Of a stretch of DNA of 64,000 nucleotides, positions 1-10,258 are shown in pieces. The notes under the pieces were generated by a model, which saw nothing but the letters and a program-made list of their open reading frames with translations, made no database searches and was not told where the DNA came from. The first letter of the stretch is position 1. The number at the start of each line of letters is the position of its first letter. Source of the stretch: CALIZF01 sp046292445 (GTDB lineage: Bacteria > Pseudomonadota > Alphaproteobacteria > Rhodobacterales > Rhodobacteraceae); the NCBI GenBank assembly GCA_046292445.1, contig JBKBQT010000005.1, positions 62,001 through 126,000 of the forward strand. The letters are read 5' to 3'. The position numbers and the translations under genes were made by a program.

Positions 1-261
1 CACCGCATTCACCGCAAGGCCGGTATGGGCCGCGATCCGCCCGCCCGGATCGGCCGGCGCCACGCGCATGGGCCCCTGCACGGCCTGCAGCACCGGCACC
101 CCGGTCACGTCGAGCACCGCGAGCCGGTAGCCCCACCAGGCCACGCCGGCCAGAAGGGCGACCGATGTCACGGCGCCCGCGATGTTGATCAGATACCCCA
201 TGCCCGCGGATGCGCGCGCCGGGGATTCGTCCGGGTCGAACCCGAAGGAAGCCTCCGCCAT
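1..261 (-). CDS. SPOR-domain protein, N-terminal part (partial)
   Basis: The gene is cut by the window edge; 87 N-terminal codons are visible. It starts at ATG 261 (MAEASFGFDPDE) and has a short acidic cytoplasmic stretch followed by one hydrophobic segment at about residues 22-47 (containing LLAGVAWWGYRLAVL). This fits a single-pass inner-membrane protein. After it the periplasmic part begins (PVLQAVQGPMRVAP). In Rhodobacterales the gene directly after argS usually encodes a SPOR-domain (peptidoglycan-binding, septum-associated) protein with this type of N-terminus. The SPOR domain itself lies outside the window, so the family call rests on position and N-terminal style. It follows argS on the same strand by 73 bp. 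Confidence 0.6.
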   Translation of the reverse strand, partial: MAEASFGFDPDESPARASAGMGYLINIAGAVTSVALLAGVAWWGYRLAVLDVTGVPVLQAVQGPMRVAPADPGGRIAAHTGLAVNAV

Positions 262-334
262 TGTCCTGCTCCGTCGCGGCCGGGCGGTGCCCGGTCCGTC
301 GTTGCCTCACAGTCCCGGGCGTCTGCGCCTGTGC

Positions 335-2080
335 TCAGCGCATTTCCTCGGCCGGGACGACACCCACGATACCGAGGCCGGTGGCGATCACAACCTGCGT
401 TGCCCGCACGAGGGCGATTTTGGCGGCCGACGTTGCAGGATTGCCCTCCTGCAGGAAGCGCAGGGATGCATCCTCGGTGCCGCGGTTCCACAGGGCGTGA
501 AAGTCCGAGGCGAGATCGTAGAGATAGAAGGCCACCCGGTGCGGCTCGGCCCCGCGCGCGGCGATGTCCACAAGGCGCGGCCATTCGGCCAGCTTGGCGA
601 TCAGCGCCAGTTCGGCCGGATGGGCCAGTTGCGCAAGGTCGGCCGCGCCGAGGGCGGCATCGGCCGTGTCGATCCCCGCCTCGGCCGCCCGGCGCAGCAC
701 CGAGGCGGCGCGGGCATGGGCGTATTGCACGTAGAAGACGGGGTTTTCCTTGGTCTGCTTGCGCACCTCGTCATAGTCGAAATCGAGCGCGGCATCGTTC
801 TTGCGGGTCAGCATGACGAACCGCGTGGCATCCGCCCCGACCTCTTCGACTACGTCGCGCAGGGTGACGAAGGTGCCCGCGCGCTTGGACATCTTGACCG
901 GCTCGCCGCCGCGGGTGAGCTTGACGAGCTGCATCAGCCGGACCTCCAGCGGCACGCGGCCCCCCGACAGGGCGGCCACGGCGGCCTTCATCCGCTTGAC
1001 GTATCCGCCATGGTCCGCGCCGAACACGTCGATCAGAAGGTCGAACCCGCGTTCGATCTTGTCGAAGTGATAGGCGATGTCGGGGGCGAAATAGGTCCAG
1101 GCGCCGTCCGACTTGCGCACCGGGCGGTCCACGTCGTCGCCGTGCAGGGTGGACCGGAACAGCGTCTGCTCGCGCGGCTCCCAGTCCTCGGGGGTCTTGC
1201 CCTTGGGCGGCTCGAGCACGCCTTCGTAGATCAGCCCGAGGCCGCGCAGCCGCTCGAGCGCCGCCTCGATCCGGCCGGTGCCGTAGAGCGCCTTTTCCGA
1301 GGCATAGACATCCATCCTGACGCCGAGCGCGGCCAGATCCTCGCGGATCATGGCCATCATCATCTCTGTCGCCGTGTCGCGGAAGAGGACGAGCCATTCC
1401 GATTCGGGCGCATCGATGTAGCGGTCCCCGAACCGGTCCTTGAGCGCCTCGCCGACCGCCACCAGGTAGTCGCCGGGATAGAGCCCGGCCCGGATGTCGG
1501 GCGAGAGGCCATGCGCCTCGCGGTAGCGCTCGTAGGCCGACCGGGCCAGCACCTCGACCTGCCCGCCGCCGTCGTTGATGTAGTATTCGCGCGTGACGTC
1601 CCAGCCGGCAAAGGCCATGAGGTTGGCCAGCGCATCGCCGAAGACCGCGCCGCGGACATGGCCGACATGCATCGGCCCGGTGGGATTGGCGCTGACGAAT
1701 TCGATATTGACGCGCCGCCCCGCGCCCTGCGTTCCGCGCCCGTAGGCGGTGCCGTCCGCGAGGATCGCGGCCACGAGGCGCTGCCAGGTCGGCGCGGCGA
1801 GGCGCAGGTTGAGAAACCCGGGCCCGGCGACCTCGGCCGCAGCGAGGCGCGGATCATCGGCAAGCCGGCACGCCAGCGCCTCGGCGATGGCGCGGGGCGG
1901 CTGGCCGGCCGGCTTGGCCAGCACCATCGCGGCGTTGGTCGCCATGTCGCCATGGGCGGGGTCGCGCGGCGGCTCGACGGCGACGGCGCTGCGGTCGAGA
2001 CCGGCCGGCAGCGCGCCCGCCGCCTCCATCGCGTCGAGGGCGGCGAGGACGGCGGCACGGATATCGTCGAAGAGGTTCAT
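335..2080 (-). CDS. argS: Arginyl-tRNA synthetase
   Basis: Class I aminoacyl-tRNA synthetase that charges tRNA-Arg in the cytoplasm. The 581-residue product has the N-terminal additional domain, a HIGH-type motif HVGH at about residues 138-141 (within SANPTGPMHVGHVRG), and a KMSK signature at about 396-399 (GGEPVKMSKRAG). The C-terminal helical anticodon-binding domain ends in GLGIVGVVPAEEMR. Length matches bacterial ArgS. I chose ATG 2080 (MNLFDDIRAAV) because it matches the family N-terminus; the frame stays open 19 codons further upstream. It is followed by a SPOR-type gene, the usual Rhodobacterales order. Confidence 0.97.
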   Translation of the reverse strand: MNLFDDIRAAVLAALDAMEAAGALPAGLDRSAVAVEPPRDPAHGDMATNAAMVLAKPAGQPPRAIAEALACRLADDPRLAAAEVAGPGFLNLRLAAPTWQRLVAAILADGTAYGRGTQGAGRRVNIEFVSANPTGPMHVGHVRGAVFGDALANLMAFAGWDVTREYYINDGGGQVEVLARSAYERYREAHGLSPDIRAGLYPGDYLVAVGEALKDRFGDRYIDAPESEWLVLFRDTATEMMMAMIREDLAALGVRMDVYASEKALYGTGRIEAALERLRGLGLIYEGVLEPPKGKTPEDWEPREQTLFRSTLHGDDVDRPVRKSDGAWTYFAPDIAYHFDKIERGFDLLIDVFGADHGGYVKRMKAAVAALSGGRVPLEVRLMQLVKLTRGGEPVKMSKRAGTFVTLRDVVEEVGADATRFVMLTRKNDAALDFDYDEVRKQTKENPVFYVQYAHARAASVLRRAAEAGIDTADAALGAADLAQLAHPAELALIAKLAEWPRLVDIAARGAEPHRVAFYLYDLASDFHALWNRGTEDASLRFLQEGNPATSAAKIALVRATQVVIATGLGIVGVVPAEEMR

Positions 2081-2162
2081 CGCGAGGGGCCTTTGCAAGG
2101 TTCCCTGCGCTCTACCGGTGCGCCCGGCCGGGGTCAACGCGGCGGGCAGCCGAGGCCGCGCG

Positions 2163-2555
2163 TCACTCGGCAGGATCGAAGCGCAGCGCGACGCCGTTCA
2201 TGCAGTAGCGCAGGCCGGTCGGCCGGGGGCCGTCGGGAAAGACATGCCCCAGATGCCCCTCGCAGCGGGCGCAATGCACCTCGGTGCGGCGCATGAAGAA
2301 GCTGCGATCCTCGCGCGTTTCGACCGCGCCGTCGAGCGGCGCATAGAACGAGGGCCAGCCGGTGCCGCTTTCGAACTTGGCCGCGGCGTCGAACAGCGGC
2401 GCATCGCAGCCCGCGCAGCGGAACGTGCCGGGCCCCTTGGGAAAGTCGTCATGCGTGCCCGCGCGCTCGGTCCCGTGCTGGCGCATGACCTTGTAGCCCA
2501 GATCGCCGAGCCTTGCGCGCCATTCCGCCTCTGTGCGTGTGACCTTGTCCGGCAT
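2163..2555 (-). CDS. msrB: Peptide-methionine (R)-S-oxide reductase
   Basis: Reduces the R-epimer of methionine sulfoxide in proteins. The 130-residue protein shows the SelR/MsrB fold landmarks: two CxxC zinc pairs (CAGC and CARC), the GTGWPSF motif, GHLGHVFPDGP, and the catalytic motif RYCMNG near the C-terminus, where Cys is the nucleophile (RYCINS in most homologues). ATG 2555 (MPDKVTRTEAEW) is preferred over a start 12 codons upstream because GAGGG lies about 5-9 nt before it. It is a stand-alone gene, divergent from the OlsB-like gene. Confidence 0.95.
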   Translation of the reverse strand: MPDKVTRTEAEWRARLGDLGYKVMRQHGTERAGTHDDFPKGPGTFRCAGCDAPLFDAAAKFESGTGWPSFYAPLDGAVETREDRSFFMRRTEVHCARCEGHLGHVFPDGPRPTGLRYCMNGVALRFDPAE

Positions 2556-2653
2556 GGCATCCCTCGTGTTGTGCTGTCGCCACTTCGTCATATGTTGTAT
2601 GCTAGGGCGTCACGGCAAGGGCCGTTGTGCCCGGTCCGGGAAAGGACGCCGCC

Positions 2654-3388
2654 ATGCTGGCGCTAGGCAAGGGGCGCTATGCCGCCCGGTTCGCCGCAAC
2701 CGAAGCCGATGTCGGACGGGCGCAGGCCTTGCGCCATCTGTGCTTTCGCGGCGGGGGCGGGATCGACGCCGATCCGTTCGATGCGATCTGCCGCCACGTC
2801 CTGGTCGAGGAAACCCGGTCGGGCACGCTGGTCGCCTGCTTCCGCCTCTTGCCGCTCGACAGCGGATGCGAGATCGGGCGCAGCTATTCGGCGCAATATT
2901 ACGACCTTGCCGCGCTGTCCGCCTATCCGGGGCCGATGGTCGAGATGGGGCGGTTCTGCCTGCATCCCGACTGGCAGGATGCCGCGATCCTGCGCGTCGC
3001 CTGGGGGGCGATGACGGCCTATGTGGACGCGCATGGGGTGCAGATGCTCTTCGGCTGCTCGTCCTTTCATGGCACCGAGGCCGAGGGCTATCTCGACGCC
3101 TTCGCCATGCTGCGCGAGCGGCACCTTGCGCCGCGCCGCTGGTGGCCGCGGGTCAAGGCGCCGCAGGTGTTCCGCTTTGCCCGGCGTCTGGCCAAGCGCG
3201 CGCCCGACCGCAAGCGCGCCCTGCTGACCATGCCGCCCCTGCTGCGCACCTATCTCGTGATGGGCGGCTGGGTGAGCGATCATGCGGTAGTGGACCGCGA
3301 CCTCAACACCCTGCATGTGTTCACCGGCCTCGAGATCGGCGCGATCCCGCCGGCGCGGGTGCGCGCGCTGCGGGCGACGGCGGGCTGA
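2654..3388 (+). CDS. olsB: OlsB-like GNAT acyltransferase (ornithine lipid first step)
   Basis: Predicted to transfer a 3-hydroxyacyl chain from acyl-ACP to the alpha-amino group of ornithine, the first step of ornithine-lipid synthesis. The 244-residue protein has the GNAT hemolysin-type pattern: an N-terminal ALRHLCFRGGG block, DPFDAICRHVLV, the core VACFRLLPL strand, EMGRFCLHPDW, and the FGCSSFHG stretch. It lacks a membrane segment. ATG 2654 is preceded by GGGAAAGGA; an in-frame ATG nine codons earlier has poorer spacing. The usual partner olsA (second acyltransferase) is not next to it; uup follows. Related Acetyltransf_5 proteins of other specificity cannot be excluded. Confidence 0.75.
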   Translation: MLALGKGRYAARFAATEADVGRAQALRHLCFRGGGGIDADPFDAICRHVLVEETRSGTLVACFRLLPLDSGCEIGRSYSAQYYDLAALSAYPGPMVEMGRFCLHPDWQDAAILRVAWGAMTAYVDAHGVQMLFGCSSFHGTEAEGYLDAFAMLRERHLAPRRWWPRVKAPQVFRFARRLAKRAPDRKRALLTMPPLLRTYLVMGGWVSDHAVVDRDLNTLHVFTGLEIGAIPPARVRALRATAG

Positions 3389-3471
3389 GGCCCGGCCCCG
3401 CGCCCGGCTGCGACGGTGTTTCGCCAATGCGCGCGGTTGACGCCCGGCGCGGGCGCGCATAGCTCCGCCCC

Positions 3472-5325
<1,854 letters not shown>

Positions 5326-5510
5326 CCGGGCGGCGGAGCCGATGCGCAGGCCGTTGCGTGGCATCGGCGCGCATGCTTAACTCGTTAATGACAACCCCGG
5401 TCGGCCTGTCGCGGAAATCGCTTGCCAGAACGCCGGGAGATGATAGAAGCGCGATAATAACAGTTGTCAATGAAACTAAAGACCCGCTACACGCCTCGGG
5501 GAGGGCGACC
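5326..5510. other. Intergenic leader of the first LIV-type operon
   Basis: These 185 bases contain no gene. The second half (about 5440-5490) is clearly poorer in GC than its surroundings and holds the candidate promoter at 5422-5449, a further GATAAT at 5453-5458, and a strong ribosome-binding sequence GGGGAGGG just before the ATG at 5511. Confidence 0.5.
5422..5449 (+). promoter_or_regulatory. Candidate sigma-70 promoter of the first LIV-type operon
   Basis: TTGCCA (5/6 match to the -35 consensus), a 16-base spacer, then TAGAAG (4/6 match to -10). It lies 62 bases before the start codon of the binding-protein gene. A GATAAT at 5453-5458 is an alternative -10 but has no good -35 partner. 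Pattern match only. Confidence 0.4.
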
Positions 5511-6794
5511 ATGACACATCTTCTGCATCTGCCGCGCCGGCGCTTTCTGGCGGGGACCGCGGCCGCGACCGGGCTTCTGGCGGCGCCGTCGATCGTGCGG
5601 GCGCAGGCGCGCACCGTGCGCGTCGGCTACATCACCGCGCTGTCGGGGCCGCGGGCCGAGTTCGGCGCGTCCGACCCCTGGATGGTGTCGCAGATCCAGG
5701 CGTTGCTGGCGGACGGGCTGACCATCGACGGCAAGCAGTATCAGGTCGAGATCCTCACGCGCGACAACCAGTCGAACCCGAACCGGTCCGCCTCGGTCGG
5801 CAACGAGCTGATCCAGCGCGAGGATGTGGACATGCTGCTGGTGCAGGATCTCGACGCCTCGGTGGTCACCGGCGAGATGTCGGACCTCGCCGGCATCCCG
5901 TCGATGTCCACCATGGGGCCGTGGCAGGCCTGGATGTTCGGCCGCGGCGGCAACCCCGAGACCGGTTTTCCCTACAGCTTTACCTTCTTCTGGGGCGCGG
6001 ACGATGCGATGAGCACCTTCGTGCGCATCTGGGACCAGATCGCGACCAACAAGATCGTCGGCGATTTCTACGTGAACAACCCGGCCGGCCAGTCCTTCGC
6101 GGATCCGCAGTTCGGCCTGCCGGCCTTCATGGCGCAGGGCGGATACAGCCGCGTGGAGGGCGGGCTCTACCAGATCGAGACGACCGATTTCGCGGCGCAG
6201 GTCGCGCGGTTCCGCGATGCGGGGGCCGATATCGTCACCGGTTTCGGCTTTCCGCCGCATTGGTCCACGTTCTGGGCGCAGGCCGCGCAGGCCGGATACA
6301 GGCCCGAAGCGGCGACCTATGCGGCCGCGTTCCTGTTCCCCTCGGCGATCGAGGCGCTCGGCGACCGGGGCGACGGGATGTCGACCGAGGTATGGTGGAC
6401 ACCCAAAGTGCCCTTCGCCTCGTCGCTGACCGGCCAGACTGCTGCCGAACTGGCCAAGGCGTGGGAGGACGGGTCGGGCGCCCAATGGGTGCAGACGCTC
6501 GGCTATTCCCATGCGCTGTTCGAGACGGGGATCGCCGCGCTCAAGGCCTCGGGCGACCCGAAGGACCGCGACGCGCTGCGCGATGCGATGGCGAACCTCA
6601 GGCTCGATACCATGGTCGGGCCGATCGACTTTGCCGGCTCGCCCATCAGGAACGTGGCACGGACCGAGGTTGCGGGCGGGCAGTGGCGCAAGACGAACGG
6701 CGGCAAGTTCAAATACGACGTGGTCATCACCGAAACCACGCTGGCGCCGTCCATGCAGGTCGAGGGCGAGACGGTCGCGCTGTCGAAGCTCTGA
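5511..6794 (+). CDS. LIV-type ABC transporter substrate-binding protein (cluster 1)
   Basis: Periplasmic binding protein of the Peripla_BP_6 (amide/branched-chain amino acid/urea) class, 427 residues. The N-terminus has a twin-arginine-like signal (PRRRFLAGTAAATGLLAAPS) ending near VRAQA, so export may be through Tat. The mature start RTVRVGYITALSGPRAEFGA is the usual first strand of the fold. ATG 5511 is preceded by GGGGAGGG. It is the first gene of a tightly packed run: SBP, two ATPases, two permeases, deacetylase, PLP enzyme, kinase. The substrate is not evident from sequence; the following catabolic genes suggest an amino-group-bearing compound rather than leucine. Confidence 0.9.
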   Translation: MTHLLHLPRRRFLAGTAAATGLLAAPSIVRAQARTVRVGYITALSGPRAEFGASDPWMVSQIQALLADGLTIDGKQYQVEILTRDNQSNPNRSASVGNELIQREDVDMLLVQDLDASVVTGEMSDLAGIPSMSTMGPWQAWMFGRGGNPETGFPYSFTFFWGADDAMSTFVRIWDQIATNKIVGDFYVNNPAGQSFADPQFGLPAFMAQGGYSRVEGGLYQIETTDFAAQVARFRDAGADIVTGFGFPPHWSTFWAQAAQAGYRPEAATYAAAFLFPSAIEALGDRGDGMSTEVWWTPKVPFASSLTGQTAAELAKAWEDGSGAQWVQTLGYSHALFETGIAALKASGDPKDRDALRDAMANLRLDTMVGPIDFAGSPIRNVARTEVAGGQWRKTNGGKFKYDVVITETTLAPSMQVEGETVALSKL

Positions 6795-6798
6795 GACG

Positions 6799-7518
6799 AT
6801 GCTCGAGGTTGCGCGGCTGACCAAGGCCTTCGGCCGCCTGACGGTGGTCGAGGATGTGGCGACCCGCGTCGAGGGCGGGGAAGTGCTGGGGGTGATGGGG
6901 CCGAACGGGGCGGGCAAGTCCACCTTCTTTGACCTTCTGACCGGCGTGACCCGGGCAGACCGGGGGACCGTCCGCCTTGACGGCACCGATGTATCAAAGC
7001 TGCCGCCCGAGGCGCGGGTGCGGCGGGGTCTTGCCCGCGCCTTTCAGGTGCCCAAACCGTTCGGCACGATGACGGTGGCCGAGCATCTGGAACTGGCGGC
7101 CATCGCCGGGGGCGGATTGCCGCGGCAGGCCGCCCGCAGGAAGGCGGCCGAGGTGCTGGAGGCGACCGGCCTAGGGCCGCGGGCGGCCGCGACGGGGGGC
7201 AGCCTGCGGCTGCTGGACCGCAAGCGGCTGGAACTCGCCAAGGCGCTGGCGACGGGGCCGAAGGTGCTGCTGCTCGACGAGATCTCGGGCGGGCTGACGG
7301 AACCGGAGGTGCAGGATCTGATCGGGCTGATCCGGCGCATCAGGGCACCGGGCCTCGCGATCCTCTGGATCGAGCATATCGCGCATGCCCTGCAGGCGGC
7401 CTGCGACCGGATCCTGATGCTCCATCTGGGCCGCGTGGTGATCGAGGATGCGCCGGGCGTGGTGACGGCCGATCCGCGGGTTCGGGCGCTGTATCTCGGG
7501 GCGGCGGCACATGGCTGA
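6799..7518 (+). CDS. LIV-type ABC transporter ATPase, LivG-like (cluster 1)
   Basis: One of the two cytoplasmic ATPases of the importer (239 residues). Walker A GPNGAGKS is at about residues 34-41, Walker B is LLLDEISGGL, and the switch histidine is in LWIEHIAHAL. The usual signature LSGGQ/LSYGQQR is not recognisable; the equivalent stretch reads GGSLRLLDRKRLELAKAL, and Walker B is followed by ISGGLTE rather than PxAGLxxxE. It begins 4 bp after the binding-protein stop codon and overlaps the next ATPase gene by 8 bp. The family assignment is firm; the degenerate signature is a real oddity of this copy. Confidence 0.88.
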   Translation: MLEVARLTKAFGRLTVVEDVATRVEGGEVLGVMGPNGAGKSTFFDLLTGVTRADRGTVRLDGTDVSKLPPEARVRRGLARAFQVPKPFGTMTVAEHLELAAIAGGGLPRQAARRKAAEVLEATGLGPRAAATGGSLRLLDRKRLELAKALATGPKVLLLDEISGGLTEPEVQDLIGLIRRIRAPGLAILWIEHIAHALQAACDRILMLHLGRVVIEDAPGVVTADPRVRALYLGAAAHG

Positions 7519-8221
7519 GCCGCTTCTGGACATCGCGGGGCTCGATGCCTTCTACGGCGATTTCCAGGCGCTGTTCGGCGTCGCGCTCCGGCTCGAGCCG
7601 GGCGAGCGGCTGGCGCTGATCGGGGCGAACGGGGCGGGCAAGTCGTCGCTGTTGCGGGCGATCGTCGGGCTGACTGCGGCGCGGGCGGCGCGGATGCGCC
7701 TTGCCGGCGCCGATCTGGGCGGGGTGCCGGCGGCGGGGCGGGCGCGGGCGGGCATCGCGCTTGCGCCGGAAGGGCGGCGGATGTTCCCGTCGCTCACCGT
7801 GGCCGAGAACCTGATGATGGGCGGGCGGATCGGCAGGCGCGGACCCTGGGACATGGCTTCGGTCACGCGGCTGTTCCCGATCCTGAAGGAATTCGCGGAT
7901 CGTCCGGCGGGCCTTTTGTCGGGCGGGCAGCAGCAGATGGTGGCGATCGGGCGGGCGCTGATGGCCAACCCGTCGCTGCTGCTGCTCGACGAGGTGTCGC
8001 TGGGCCTTGCGCCGGTGGTGGTGGACGAGGTGCATGCCGCGCTCGCGCAACTGACGGGGCGGGAGATGGCGATCATCCTCGTCGAGCAGGACATCGCGCG
8101 GGCGCTCAAGGGCGCCGACCGGTTCCTGTGCCTGCTGGAGGGCCGGGTGCGGCTTGCCGGTGCAGCGCGGGGGGCGGACATGGCGGCGGTGGGGCGGGCC
8201 TATTTCGGAGAGGCGGCGTGA
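7511..8221 (+). CDS. LIV-type ABC transporter ATPase, LivF-like (cluster 1)
   Basis: Second importer ATPase, 236 residues. Canonical motifs are all present: Walker A GANGAGKSS (about residues 38-46), the LivF-type PEGRRMFPSLTVAENL stretch, signature LSGGQQQMVAIGRAL, Walker B LLLLDEVSLGLAP, and switch His in EQD. It overlaps livG by 8 bp, so the two are probably translationally coupled and form the heterodimeric ATPase. Because this copy keeps a complete LSGGQ, one of the two ATP sites in the dimer should be normal even though the LivG partner is degenerate. Confidence 0.92.
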   Translation: MAEPLLDIAGLDAFYGDFQALFGVALRLEPGERLALIGANGAGKSSLLRAIVGLTAARAARMRLAGADLGGVPAAGRARAGIALAPEGRRMFPSLTVAENLMMGGRIGRRGPWDMASVTRLFPILKEFADRPAGLLSGGQQQMVAIGRALMANPSLLLLDEVSLGLAPVVVDEVHAALAQLTGREMAIILVEQDIARALKGADRFLCLLEGRVRLAGAARGADMAAVGRAYFGEAA

Positions 8222-8252
8222 CGCCCCGGCGCAGCGCGGGCGGGCGGGGCGG

Positions 8253-8298
8253 GCGCCTCCGGCGGGAGTATTTGCGGAACGATGAAGCCGGCGCGGAG
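8253..8298 (+). repeat. Dispersed intergenic repeat, copy A
   Basis: Shares the core CGG(G)AGTATTTGC-GAACGATGAAGCCGG with copy C (53950-54001) and CCTCCGGCGGG-ATATTTG with copy B (46841-46880). It lies between livF and livH. Short elements of this type are scattered between genes in many Rhodobacterales genomes (from memory); their role is not settled. Confidence 0.6.
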
Positions 8299-8384
8299 GG
8301 GCGGCGGCGAGCGGTCCGGCTTTCGCCGCCGGCCGGGGCGCGATTGATGGCGCGTTGCGCCGCGTCGCGGAACGGGGCCATGGG

Positions 8385-8428
8385 CGGGGCGCGGGCAGGG
8401 TCGGCTGGCGGGGCGCGGGCAGGGTCGG
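8385..8428 (+). repeat. Two-copy 20-base direct repeat
   Basis: A perfect 20-base unit (CGGGGCGCGGGCAGGGTCGG) occurs at 8385-8404 and again at 8409-8428, a 24-base period, just before livH at 8448. Probably slippage in GC-rich sequence; no function evident. Confidence 0.6.
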
Positions 8429-8447
8429 GTTCGGGGCGGGTGGGCGC

Positions 8448-9317
8448 ATGACCACTGCGGTCGAGACGCTGCTGGCGGGGCTGATGCTGGGCGGGCTCTA
8501 TGCGCTGTTCGGGCTGGGGCTGGCGCTGATCTTTGGCGTGATGCGGATCGCCAACATCGCGCATGGGGAATTCGCCATCGGCGGTGCCTTCATGGCGTTC
8601 ACGGTGGCGGGGGTGATCCCGCTGCATCCGGCGGTCTTGCTGCCGGTGGTGACGGTCATGATGTTCGCGCTTGGCTGGGGGTTGCAGGCGGGGCTGGTGA
8701 ACCGGGTTCTGGGGGACGATCCGCTGCGCCCGCTGCTGCTGACCTTCGGGCTGTCGATCGCGGTGCAGAACGCGCTGGTGGAGCAGTTCGGCGCCGACAG
8801 CCGGAGCCTCGATGTCGGCGCGTTCCGCAATGCCGCCCTGCCGCTCGGGCCGATATCGGTGGGGCTGCTGCCGCTGACGATCCTTGGCACCGCGGTGGCG
8901 CTGTTCGCGGCGCTGCACTGGGCGCTTCGCCATACCGGGCTGGGCCGGACGATCCGCGCGACCTCGGATGATGCCGAGATCGTCGCGCTGATGGGGGTGG
9001 ACCGGCGGCGGGTGTTCGCGCTGGTGATGGGCCTGTCCTGTGCGCTTGCGGCGGTCGCGGGCATGCTGCTGGCGATGCGGACGGCCGTGACGCCGTTCTC
9101 GGGGGTGGAGCGGCTCCTGATCGCGTTCGAGGTGATCGTGATCGGCGGGCTAGGGTCGATCTGGGCGTCCTTCATCGGGGGGATCGCGCTGGGGCTGGTG
9201 CATGCGGTGGGGTTCCGGCTCGATCCCGGATCGGGGCTGCTTTACGGGCATCTGCTGTTGCTGGTGATCCTGCTCGCGCGGCCCGAGGGGCTCGCGGGCC
9301 GCAGGAGGACGCGGTGA
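8448..9317 (+). CDS. LIV-type ABC transporter permease, LivH-like (cluster 1)
   Basis: Inner-membrane permease of the BPD_transp_2 family, 289 residues with about eight hydrophobic segments. The family N-terminus is clear: GLMLGGLYALFGLGLALIFG then IANIAHGEFAIGG. The C-terminal half has VIVIGGLGSIWASFIGG, the usual LivH loop. The start ATG 8448 gives MTTAVETLLAG; the frame is open upstream, but that part is Arg/Gly-rich and noncoding in appearance. It ends in a TGATG overlap with the second permease. Confidence 0.9.
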   Translation: MTTAVETLLAGLMLGGLYALFGLGLALIFGVMRIANIAHGEFAIGGAFMAFTVAGVIPLHPAVLLPVVTVMMFALGWGLQAGLVNRVLGDDPLRPLLLTFGLSIAVQNALVEQFGADSRSLDVGAFRNAALPLGPISVGLLPLTILGTAVALFAALHWALRHTGLGRTIRATSDDAEIVALMGVDRRRVFALVMGLSCALAAVAGMLLAMRTAVTPFSGVERLLIAFEVIVIGGLGSIWASFIGGIALGLVHAVGFRLDPGSGLLYGHLLLLVILLARPEGLAGRRRTR

Positions 9318-10258
9318 TGCAGCGGCTGGGCTGGGCGGCCTTCGCGCTCGGCGCGGCGGGCATGGCGGCGGCGCCGATGGTGCTTGGCCGGGGCGATCTG
9401 TTCCTGCTGATCGAGATCCTCGTGGTGATCGCGCTGGCGCAGTCGTGGAACCTGCTGGCGGGCTATGGGGGCCTTCTGTCGCTGGGGCATCACGCCTTTG
9501 TCGGGGTGGGGGGCTATGCGCTGTTCGTGGTGACGCGCGATCTGCCGGTGAACCCCTATCTGATGGTACCGCTTGCGGGGTTCTTCGCCGGGGCGCTGGC
9601 GCTGGCGCTGGCGCCGATCCTGTTCCGGCTGCGCGATGTCTATTTCGCGGTCGGCATGTGGGTGGCGGCCGAGGCGCTGCGGATCGTCGCGATCCGCTGG
9701 GATTTCATCGGCGGCGCCTCGGGCCTGCCGCTTTATGCCGCGCGGGCGTTGACGCGGGCGACGATGACGATGAACACCTACTGGCTCGCGCTGGGGATCG
9801 CGGTCGGGATGACGGTGCTGGTGGGCTGGATGATGGCGGGCACCTTCGGGCTGCGCCTGCGGGCGCTGCGCGACGACGAGGTGGCGGCGCGGTCGATCGG
9901 GGTCGGGCCGGGGGCAGTGCGGCTGACGGTCTTTGTCGTCTCGGCCATCGGCGCGGGGATCGCGGGGGCGGTGAGTTTCCTTGCGGCGGCCTTCATCAAC
10001 CCATCGGCCGCGTTCGATGTGAACTGGGTGGTGACCGTGGTCTTCGTGACCATCATCGGCGGGATCGGCCGGCTTTCGGGGCCATTCCTCGGCGCCGCGC
10101 TGTATTTCGCGCTGCGCGAGACGCTGGCCTTTTCGGCGTCCTGGTATCTTGTCGCCCTTGGCGTCACGGCGATGCTGGTGATGCTGCTTGCGCCCGGCGG
10201 TCTGGCCGGGATCGTCGATTCGCTCTGGCAAAGGCTGCGGCCGCGGAGATCTGCATGA
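9317..10258 (+). CDS. LIV-type ABC transporter permease, LivM-like (cluster 1)
   Basis: Second permease subunit, 313 residues, strongly hydrophobic throughout. It carries the LivM hallmark LLAGYGGLLSLGHHAFVGVG at about residues 49-68 and the cytoplasmic loop LRALRDDEVAARSIGV, the EAA-like ATPase contact. AGGAGG at 9303-9308 lies 8 bases before ATG 9317, which decides this start over the GTG one codon upstream. Its stop overlaps the deacetylase start (ATGA), so transporter and enzymes are physically one operon. Confidence 0.9.
   Translation: MQRLGWAAFALGAAGMAAAPMVLGRGDLFLLIEILVVIALAQSWNLLAGYGGLLSLGHHAFVGVGGYALFVVTRDLPVNPYLMVPLAGFFAGALALALAPILFRLRDVYFAVGMWVAAEALRIVAIRWDFIGGASGLPLYAARALTRATMTMNTYWLALGIAVGMTVLVGWMMAGTFGLRLRALRDDEVAARSIGVGPGAVRLTVFVVSAIGAGIAGAVSFLAAAFINPSAAFDVNWVVTVVFVTIIGGIGRLSGPFLGAALYFALRETLAFSASWYLVALGVTAMLVMLLAPGGLAGIVDSLWQRLRPRRSA

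Larger units (their letters stand above)
8222..8447 (+). other. Intergenic segment inside the LIV operon with two repeats
   Basis: A 226-base gap in an otherwise overlapping operon. It holds a copy of the dispersed GTATTTG/GATGAAG repeat (8253-8298) and a short direct repeat (8385-8428). No coding signal that I trust; reading frames through it are arginine/glycine-rich GC artefacts. Confidence 0.5.

Noticed and set aside
182..2296. Long open frame on the plus strand opposite argS (and similar long antisense frames over uup, clpA, atpA, aroF).
   Set aside because: High-GC codon usage leaves long antisense frames open. The translations are Arg/Pro/Gly/His-rich with no family resemblance, while the opposite strand encodes recognisable proteins.
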